From NCBI GenBank assembly GCA_963700925.1, contig OY969553.1, forward strand, positions 930,001 to 994,000: a stretch of DNA of 64,000 bases, in the 5' to 3' direction. Positions 57,965 to 64,000 of this stretch are shown one piece after another (within the stretch, counting starts at the first letter, position 1; each line of letters starts with the position of its first letter). Under the pieces are notes generated by a model. The model saw only the letters and a program-made list of their open reading frames with translations. It had not been told where the DNA came from and ran no database searches. The position numbers and the translations under genes were made by a program. Source of the stretch: CAWJMD01 sp963700925. Its GTDB lineage: Bacteria; Actinomycetota; Actinomycetes; Actinomycetales; CAWJMD01.

Positions 57965-59208
57965 GCAGTGCGCCTGTCGCCAGGCACCCCCGCGCCGAGC
58001 ACCCGCTCCGCCAGGTCCAAGGCCCACTGCCCCCGCGGGTGCAAACTCGTCTGCTGCCCGCTCGTCCCGTCGCCCGTCGGCGTGCGGGCACTGAAGCGAA
58101 GGCACATGGTCATCAGGTAGCAGAGCAGCACCAGCGTCGAGTCCTGCTGTCGGCCATGGGGTTCCATCGTCGGGAGGGTGTCGGGCACCTGTCGCAGGAA
58201 TGCCTGCTCCTGGTCGGCCACCTCGGCGGAGTCGAGCCGCACACGCTGCGCGAGGTAGTGCACCGCGTCGAAGCCCCACGGCACCGGCGACGTGAACCTC
58301 TCCCAGTCCCACACCTCCACGTAGCCGCCGGACAGGCCCATGTTCCAGGGCGCCCAGTCACCGTGCCAGGCCCCCATCACGACCTCGGTGGACCCATGAC
58401 TCCTCGCCACCGAGTCGACGACCTCCGCGAGGCGCGCGCGTTGACCGGGGTCAGTCATCGCCGCGGTCGCGTCCTCAGTCGTCTTCCAGAACACGCTGTC
58501 CGACAACCGTTCTGACGTGACACCACGCGCGGAGGCCACCTCCGCCATCGCCTCCAGGGGAGGCGGGGCAGCCGCTTGTCTGGCGCCGGCCTGACTGGAG
58601 CTCAGGGGAGCAAGCAGCAGCAGCTCGAGATCACCGAGTCGGCCCGCGTGCAGCACCCTCGGTGGCTTGACCACGTTCAGCTCTGCCGCGTGCACGTCAC
58701 TGAGGTTCGCGGCCTCGCGCTGCACCAGCTCTCGGGTGAAGTCGTCCGTGCCCACCTTGAGGAACGCCATGGTGGAGCCGTCGTCCGCGAACACCTGCAG
58801 GACGGGCTTGCGGTTGACTCGCGGCGTGCCGAGGATCAGGCCGGTCGAGACCTCACGGCCGAGGACCTGGGCGAGCAGCGAGGCCACCGACGCGTCCGTC
58901 ACTGCTGGCTCAGCGGCTGAGACCTGCAACCGGGCTACCGGCAGGAGGTTCAGGACGCCGGTCCGTACGGCGGCGGCGAGGAGGGAGCGTCCGACGCGCT
59001 TCGCCCCGCCGCCGTGTCGGTTCAGCATGGTCGCTGCCCAGGGGCTGCCCACCGGCACCAGCAGCCGGGCCCGGCCGAGGGATGGGAGGATCCACCACTG
59101 GGTCGTGCCCGGCGGCCGCCGGCCAGGACGGCGAACCAGGACGGGATCGGGGTGGCCGGGCCACAGCTGGCGGACCACTTCGAGCGGGTAGGGGTCGGCA
59201 GAACGCAT
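57961..59208 (-). CDS. Phosphotransferase-like (APH fold) protein
   Basis: A 415-residue protein with a C-terminal kinase-like core: VLQVFADDGSTMAFLKVGTD (Lys strand), Brenner motif AWHGDWAPWNMG (catalytic Asp and Asn) and EVWDWERFTSPVPWGFD (the metal Asp). This is the aminoglycoside/choline phosphotransferase fold. The first ~100 residues are an unassigned domain (ADPYPLEVVRQLWPGHP). Coupled to a flippase, it may phosphorylate a sugar or lipid intermediate rather than a drug. The start is the ATG at 59208; a GTG at 59220 is possible. Confidence 0.8.
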   Translation of the reverse strand: MRSADPYPLEVVRQLWPGHPDPVLVRRPGRRPPGTTQWWILPSLGRARLLVPVGSPWAATMLNRHGGGAKRVGRSLLAAAVRTGVLNLLPVARLQVSAAEPAVTDASVASLLAQVLGREVSTGLILGTPRVNRKPVLQVFADDGSTMAFLKVGTDDFTRELVQREAANLSDVHAAELNVVKPPRVLHAGRLGDLELLLLAPLSSSQAGARQAAAPPPLEAMAEVASARGVTSERLSDSVFWKTTEDATAAMTDPGQRARLAEVVDSVARSHGSTEVVMGAWHGDWAPWNMGLSGGYVEVWDWERFTSPVPWGFDAVHYLAQRVRLDSAEVADQEQAFLRQVPDTLPTMEPHGRQQDSTLVLLCYLMTMCLRFSARTPTGDGTSGQQTSLHPRGQWALDLAERVLGAGVPGDRRTA

Positions 59209-59375
59209 CAGAACGGACACGGGCGCCCTTCGGCCTTGGGTGGGGAACGACGTGCCCCCGGGGCCGTCATCGTCCCACGACGCCCGGGCGGCCGGACCCG
59301 TTTCCGCCGACACCGCGCGGGGCGGACGGCTGTTCGGAACCGGGCTCGCGCACGGCGCGTGCGTGAAAGACTGCC

Positions 59376-60368
59376 GTGGTGACGAACTCGGACCCGGTGG
59401 TCGACCCGGCACCCCTCGAGGCCCCCGCCTCGAGCGGCACCTGCGTGCTCTACATCACCGGTTCGGGCCGCTCCGGCAGCACCTTGCTGGAGCGCGTGCT
59501 GGGCGGGATTCCGGGGTTCGTCAACGTGGGTGAGCTCGTCGACCTCTTCCGCTGGATCGCCCCTTCGGACGAGAAGTGCGGATGCGGCGACCCGTTCTCG
59601 CAGTGCGAGTTCTGGACTGAGGTGGGTCGCCTGGCCTACGGGGGCTGGACCCCTGAGAACGTCTCCGCCATCGCGTCGCTGCAACGGCGGGTGGCGCGGC
59701 AGCGTCGGCTGCCTCAGCTGCTCACGAGACCCCGTGGCCGCGGCATCGGACCCGAGCTGGCCGAGTACCAGGAGCACTACCGCAAGCTGTACGCCGCGAT
59801 CGCCGAGGTCGGTGGCGCCTCGGTCGTCGTCGACGCCAGCAAGTGGCCCGCCCAGGGCCTCGCCGTGGCCTACTCGCCGGACCTGGACGTCCGGCTCCTG
59901 CACCTGGTGCGAGACCTGCGCGGCGTCGCGTTCTCCAGCGCCAAGAGCGGGATGGCGCGACCGCACGCCACCGAGTCGCGGCCGACGATGGACGTGCATC
60001 CGGCGGCCCGCACAGCGGTCCGGTGGTCGGCCTGCCAGACCGAGGCCGAGATCATCGGACGGACGGTGCCGCACTACCAGCGGGTGCGCTACGAGGACTT
60101 CGTCGGCGACCCGGCTGTCACCGTCAGCGATGCGCTCGACCGGCTGGGCCTCCCCCAGCCGGCGTCGGCGCTCGGTCATCTGGACGGCAGCACCGTGACG
60201 CTGGGCACGAGTCACGGCATCGGCGGCAACCCCTCGCGCTTCAAGACCGGCCCACAGGAGCTTCGCCTGGACGAGAAGTGGCGCAGCTCCATGCGCCCGC
60301 GTGACCGGCGGACCGCAACGGTGGTCGGACTCGCTGGACTGGCTCGGTACGGCTACCTCGGCCGCTGA
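59376..60368 (+). CDS. Sulfotransferase family protein
   Basis: A 330-residue protein. The PAPS 5'-phosphate loop is YITGSGRSGSTLLERVLGG near the N-terminus, with LVDLFRWIAPSDEKCGCGDP next. The 3'-phosphate region is VVDASKWPAQGLAV then LHLVRDLRGVAFSSAKSGMA (Arg and Ser), followed by YQRVRYEDFVGDP. These fit sulfotransferases acting on glycans or other small hydroxyls. Two GTGs (59376 and 59379) are candidate starts. It is divergent from the phosphotransferase gene by 167 bp. Together with cysC it provides donor and enzyme for sulfation. Confidence 0.9.
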   Translation: MVTNSDPVVDPAPLEAPASSGTCVLYITGSGRSGSTLLERVLGGIPGFVNVGELVDLFRWIAPSDEKCGCGDPFSQCEFWTEVGRLAYGGWTPENVSAIASLQRRVARQRRLPQLLTRPRGRGIGPELAEYQEHYRKLYAAIAEVGGASVVVDASKWPAQGLAVAYSPDLDVRLLHLVRDLRGVAFSSAKSGMARPHATESRPTMDVHPAARTAVRWSACQTEAEIIGRTVPHYQRVRYEDFVGDPAVTVSDALDRLGLPQPASALGHLDGSTVTLGTSHGIGGNPSRFKTGPQELRLDEKWRSSMRPRDRRTATVVGLAGLARYGYLGR

Positions 60369-60400
60369 CACTTGGGCCGCTGACACTTGGGCCGCTGACG
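60361..60400. repeat. 16-bp tandem repeat across the sulfotransferase stop codon
   Basis: Two and a half copies of the unit GCCGCTGACACTTGGG (60361-60376, 60377-60392, partial to 60400). The first copy contains the TGA stop of the sulfotransferase gene, and the others contain further in-register TGA. Confidence 0.85.
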
Positions 60401-60409
60401 CTCCGGCGC

Positions 60410-61540
60410 CTACGGCTGGAAGAAGATCGTGTGCTCCGAGCCGCCCTGCGCGACGGTCACGCCGGTCAGGGCGAGCTTGACCGGGCGGGTCCTCCGGATG
60501 ACGGTGCCGTCCCCGAGCTGACCCACCGCGTTGTTCCCCCACGCCCACACGTCGCCCGTGGGTGTGACGGCGAACGACTGGTCACGGCCGTCGCCGACGT
60601 CGGCCACCACCGGCAGCCCGGTGACAACTGCAGGGCGGGTGCGTCCCGCCGTGCTGCCGTTGCCGAGCTGGCCCCGGTACCCGCGGCCCCACGTCATGAC
60701 GGCTCCTGCGGTGGTCACCGACAGGGAGTGATGAGCGCCGGCGTCGACATGCGAGATGCCGCTGGTCGCGATCTGCACCGGCCGGGTGCGGCGCGTCGTC
60801 GTCCCGTCACCGATCTGGCCGTACTGGTTGTCACCCCAGGCCCAGACCGCACCGGACGAGGTGCGGGCCAGTGCGTGGTTGCGCCCGGCGGCCAGCTCGA
60901 CCACGCCGGTCAGACCGCTGACCTGCACCGGCCGTGTCCGACGCGTACTGGTGCCGTCACCGATCTCGCCGAGGACGTTGTTGCCCCATGCCCACACCGA
61001 GCCGTCGACTCCGACGGCGTAGCTCATGTCGCGGCCGCCCGCGACGTGCGCGATGGCGGGCAAGGTCGTCAGCTGCGCAGGAAGCCTGCGGTTCTTGATG
61101 GTGCCGTCGCCGAGCTGTCCGAGCGTCCCGAACCCCCAGGTCCACACCTTGCCGTCCGTGTCCAGCGCGATGCCGTGGTAGTGGCCCGCCTCGACCTCGA
61201 CGATGTTGTCGAGTGGAAGGGGCAGCTGCACCGGGGTGGTGCGGTTGGTGATGGTGCCGTCACCGATCTGGCCCTTGTCGTTGATGCCCCACGCCCAGAC
61301 CCGGCCGCCCGGGTCGATGGCATAGGAGTGGTCGCGGCCGCTGGCGATGGCGACCGGATCGACCATCTCGACCTGGACGGGGGTAGTGCTCCCGCCGGAG
61401 CTGGGAGTGCCCAGCTGACCGAAGTTGTCTGCGCCAGAGGCGAACGCAGTGCCCGGCTCGGCGGCTGATGCTGTCGAGGCCCCGGAGACAGCCATCGCGG
61501 CAGTCACCACCGCGACCGTGAGCAACCTGATGACCCTCAT
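60410..61540 (-). CDS. Secreted RCC1-repeat protein
   Basis: A 376-residue secreted beta-propeller. It starts with a signal peptide (MRVIRLLTVAVVTAAMAVSG, cut after ASTASA). About seven RCC1-type repeats follow, each with the pattern xVWAWGxNxxGQ(I/L)GDGT then R-T-x-PVQ; examples are VWAWGINDKGQIGDGTITNR, VWAWGDNQYGQIGDGTTTRR and VWAWGNNAVGQLGDGTVIRR. RCC1 propellers are protein- or glycan-binding scaffolds. The start is the ATG at 61540 (GAGGAG upstream); an ATG at 61549 is possible. Partner unknown, presumably at the cell surface. Confidence 0.88.
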   Translation of the reverse strand: MRVIRLLTVAVVTAAMAVSGASTASAAEPGTAFASGADNFGQLGTPSSGGSTTPVQVEMVDPVAIASGRDHSYAIDPGGRVWAWGINDKGQIGDGTITNRTTPVQLPLPLDNIVEVEAGHYHGIALDTDGKVWTWGFGTLGQLGDGTIKNRRLPAQLTTLPAIAHVAGGRDMSYAVGVDGSVWAWGNNVLGEIGDGTSTRRTRPVQVSGLTGVVELAAGRNHALARTSSGAVWAWGDNQYGQIGDGTTTRRTRPVQIATSGISHVDAGAHHSLSVTTAGAVMTWGRGYRGQLGNGSTAGRTRPAVVTGLPVVADVGDGRDQSFAVTPTGDVWAWGNNAVGQLGDGTVIRRTRPVKLALTGVTVAQGGSEHTIFFQP

Positions 61541-61607
61541 CGGAACCATCTCCTCGCACTGCATGAAGCTCGTCAGGCTCTCCGACGACTGGTAGATCTC
61601 CTGAGGC

Positions 61608-62320
61608 TCAGGAGCTTTCGATCCGCATGTAGTCGACGTCGCCCGAGAAGTAGTCACACGTCGTCTCGACCTGGTCGCAGTTGAGCTTGCCGCCGATCTG
61701 GAGGGGGACAATGTTCGCGATCGAGCCGGTGGTCCCGGTGTTGCGGCCCCTGAAGACGCCGTCGACGTACAGCTTGACGTTCGTCGGTGTCGCGACGCAG
61801 CGCAGCACGTGCCACTGGTTGTCGTTGATCGGCAGGCCCCGTGCGCGCACGGCGTTCGTCACGCCGGTCGGCCCACGGAAGAGGCAGGACGGCTCACCCT
61901 GGGGCAGCTGGATCTTCCAGTAGCCGCCCTTGTTGCCCGACTGGCCCTTCTGCGTGATGTTCCCGAAGGGACGGGTGGTGCGGTACCGGATCTCGACGGC
62001 GTACTCGGCCCGGTTGTTCGAGTTGAACACGTTGTTGTGGGGCACCACGACGTTGTGGCTGAGGTGCGGCGGAACCACGTTCGGCTGGTGCAGCGCGAAC
62101 CGGTAGCCGCGGGCTCCGCTGACGGTCACCCCGGTCACATCTCTGAGCCGATGGTGCCGTGGCGCCCGTTGCCCGACGAGTCCTGCATCACGGTGGCCCC
62201 GGCCGCCTCGTTCATCTGCCAGTTGCCGAGGGTGTTGGGGGTGGCGGCGCCTGCCGGGAGGGCCGCAAGGCCCACCAGCGCGACGGCCGACGCAGCCGTG
62301 ATGAGTGCCCTTGCGCGCAT
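61608..62320 (-). pseudogene. Secreted LamG-domain protein, apparent frameshift
   Basis: The N-terminal part (ATG at 62320) has a signal peptide (MRARALITAASAVALVGLAA, then AGA) and the LamG opening GNWQMNEAAGATVMQDSSGN, but stops at 62135. In the other frame the same domain goes on from about 62141 to the stop at 61608 (VTGVTVSGARGYRFALHQP to YFSGDVDYMRIESS). One missing base near 62138-62150 would restore a 237-residue protein. The C-terminal part has no start of its own. Either a true inactivating mutation or a sequencing error. The Cys pair and LamG strands YVDGVFRGRNTGT are intact. Confidence 0.85.
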
Positions 62321-62523
62321 GGCGTCCCCTAGTTTGGTGCTCGTCAAGCAGGCCGAGCGGACCAGACCCCTCCGCACGGCTATCGGGAGTTAACACCGAC
62401 AGTGACTGTCCTGTCTCAGATTCCGCGACATTCACTCATCCGATCGGGTGACCAATGAGCGCGTATCGTGACACAGCGCGCAATGTGTCCGCTGCCTGGC
62501 ACGAATGGGCGAGCACGTTCGAC

Positions 62524-63327
62524 TCAGTCGCGGACGACGGACACGAACACGTTGTCGATGACACCGAAGAACTGGTCGTTGTCGGTCTTGACGCTCTTGC
62601 CGCCCAGGCGCACAGCACTCGGTGGCTCGATCACCGCACCAGGCGTGATCGGCTTCCGGTTGCTCTCCACGCCGTCGACGCTGACGATGAGGCTGGTGCC
62701 GATCCGGGCGCACTCGACGTCGTGCCACGTGCCGTCTGCCACACCATCCTTGGCGGTCACCGTGAAGTCCTCGTCCTTCTTGGTGCCGACAACGACGCAG
62801 CTCGGGTGGCCGGCCTCGCCGTCGACCTGCAGCTTCCACTGGCTGGCCCCGCCGGTGTTGAAGCCCTTCTGCATGACGTTGGCGCCGTCGGACGTCTCCT
62901 CCGGGGTCATCAGGACGCTCGCCCCGAACCTGAAGTCGCTGGGGCCGGGGTTCAGCGGGGCGGACGACGGGAACTCCACGATCCCCTTGGGGCACGGGTC
63001 CTTCTGGGAGTCGCAGCGGCCGGCGAACCGTAGCGCCATGCCGTCGCGGCCCTCGACGGCCTGCAACGGCTGCAGCGGCTCACCGCCGAGCGTGATCGTG
63101 CCGGTGAGGTGGTGCCCGCTCGTGTCCGCCACGGGAGCGCCTTGCGACAGGCTGCCGGAGGCCTCGTCGAAGTCGACCGCGAGCACCTGCTCGAGCCTGT
63201 CCTCGACCTGCTCGACCGGCGGCGACGTCACGGAGACTCCGGGGTCGTCGTCAGGGGGCTGGACGCATGAGCTGAGAGCGAGCACGAGGGCTCCACTCAC
63301 CACCAGCATCCCTGTCGCGCCCCGCAT
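62524..63327 (-). CDS. LamG-domain lipoprotein
   Basis: A 267-residue lipoprotein. The lipobox is VLALSSC with Cys21 after MRGATGMLVVSGALVLALSS. A short disordered linker follows (PPDDDPGVSVTSPPVEQ) and then one concanavalin A-like domain (VLAVDFDEASGSLSQGAPVA, LRFAGRCDSQKDP, GTWHDVECARIGTSLIVSVD, FFGVIDNVFVSVVRD). It is probably anchored to the outer face of the membrane and binds glycans. AGGAG is upstream of the ATG. Upstream (62321-62523) is a 203-bp gap with nothing recognised. Confidence 0.88.
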   Translation of the reverse strand: MRGATGMLVVSGALVLALSSCVQPPDDDPGVSVTSPPVEQVEDRLEQVLAVDFDEASGSLSQGAPVADTSGHHLTGTITLGGEPLQPLQAVEGRDGMALRFAGRCDSQKDPCPKGIVEFPSSAPLNPGPSDFRFGASVLMTPEETSDGANVMQKGFNTGGASQWKLQVDGEAGHPSCVVVGTKKDEDFTVTAKDGVADGTWHDVECARIGTSLIVSVDGVESNRKPITPGAVIEPPSAVRLGGKSVKTDNDQFFGVIDNVFVSVVRD

Positions 63328-63392
63328 CTGATCACTCCTCTGTGTCGGCCTCACTGTAGATCGCACCCCGACGCCTCGGTGGGCGTTTCGCC

Positions 63393-64000
63393 TCAGGCCG
63401 GCGGGCATCGCGGGTCGTCGGACGTGAGGCTGCCCAGCGCGCGCCAGGCCTGCTTCGAGGGTCTGTCGCGAAGTCGGTAGTCGTCGCGCCCGTCGTTCCA
63501 GAGGAAGTCGAAGTAGGCCACGAAGAGCGCGTCCTCCTGGACGAGGTGGCAGCCGACCGACGTCAGCCACTCGGCGCGTGCGCGTCCGTGGTCACCGTCC
63601 GCCTTGGGGCTGGCCAGCTCCGCGATGGCGTACGGCTTTCCGACGGACGCGGAGGCCTCCTGCAGGGGACCGAGGAGCTCTTCGGGCGGCGGGTAGAACT
63701 CCGACCCGGTGCCGCGGTTGTAGACGTCCCAAGCCAGCACGTCCACGGACTCAGCGGGAGGGAACCACTGGCTCCAGCTCCCGCTTGCTCTGGGGATCCA
63801 GGCTGTAGGACATCAGAACCACGGTGGAGAGCAGCGCCGGGTTGTCGGCGCGGTCGGCGAGCGCGTCGAGGTGCGCGAAGGCCTGACGGAACTCCTCCGG
63901 CGTGAACTGCCCTGTCTCGCTGTCGTCCTCGGGCTCGTGCCAGTACACCCAGTAGACGGTGCGATCCTTCGGCGCGGTTCGGAACCACGTCGACATCTGC
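63393..64000 (-). pseudogene. GH26-like glycoside hydrolase, frameshifted and cut by the right edge
   Basis: The 5' part lies beyond the window. The visible upstream frame (VYWHEPEDDSETGQFTPEEF and TVVLMSYSLDPQSKR) runs into a stop near 63751. The downstream frame continues the same fold (GSWSQWFPPAESVDVLAWDV, then YAIAELASPKADGDHGR and YFDFLWNDGRDDYRLRD) to 63393. Removing one base from the C run at 63780-63782 joins them as PQSKRSWSQWFPP. The acid/base candidate is in WHEPED and the nucleophile in IAELAS, as in the protein at 45.9 kb. Either a real frameshift or a homopolymer error. Confidence 0.82.

Overview
The window is a high-GC, densely packed chromosome segment from an actinobacterium. 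The evidence is mycothiol conjugate amidase (mca), the conserved block mfd-mazG, eno-ftsB-DUF501-ppx, a DUF4307 gene beside mca/greA, a type-5 uracil-DNA glycosylase, frequent GTG starts and many 4-bp ATGA/GTGA stop-start overlaps. Nocardioidaceae (Aeromicrobium or Nocardioides-like) is my best guess, from gene order and protein style only. No integrase, transposase, phage gene or CRISPR array was recognised.

Layout. 1-6.3 kb: the end-truncated DUF255 thioredoxin-domain gene, then a LacI regulator, a tandem operator array and two secreted carbohydrate-related proteins (a LamG-like protein and a sugar dehydrogenase with a LamG tail). 6.4-8.9 kb: mca with a coupled small membrane protein, a DUF4307 gene, and greA with a strong terminator. 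8.9-14.7 kb: a DrrAB-type ABC exporter, a GAF-like orphan protein and a NarL-type two-component system whose kinase has a degenerate ATP N-box. 14.8-20 kb: ilvA, then an overlapping chain of cystathionine gamma-synthase, a GlmL/MutL-type ASKHA protein and an AI-2E-type permease. 20-24.2 kb: a DUF4129/MoxR/DUF58 operon. 24.3-25 kb: msrA.

25.2-29.3 kb holds the most unusual unit: two subtilisin-family (S8) peptidases without signal peptides, followed by an alpha/beta hydrolase, all co-directional with 22- and 27-bp gaps. 29.3-41.8 kb is general metabolism: a PLP decarboxylase, VOC proteins, a methyltransferase, cystathionine beta-synthase, a GDSL hydrolase, a thiolase, a Bax1-type membrane protein, a TetR/cupin pair around a palindromic operator, a short tRNA with a UAA (Leu) anticodon and udg. 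A 93-bp imperfect hairpin lies between udg and ppx.

41.9-54 kb is the housekeeping block ppx-DUF501-ftsB-eno and mazG-mfd. It is interrupted by a c-di-AMP (ydaO/yuaA-type) riboswitch that leads into a Tat-exported GH26-like protein, and by gluconokinase coupled to a divergent Nramp-like transporter. 54-64 kb appears to serve cell-surface polysaccharide: APS kinase, TauE/SafE permease, Wzx-like flippase, APH-fold kinase-like protein and sulfotransferase (together a plausible sulfation/export module). These are followed by a secreted RCC1-repeat protein, LamG proteins and a second GH26-like protein. Two of the last genes carry apparent single-base frameshifts.

Links between genes (inference): oxidation of sugar outside the cell (3.9-6.3 kb) could feed gluconate to the gluconokinase at 47.2 kb. 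Cystathionine gamma-synthase and beta-synthase both serve transsulfuration. PAPS made by the APS kinase would supply the sulfotransferase.
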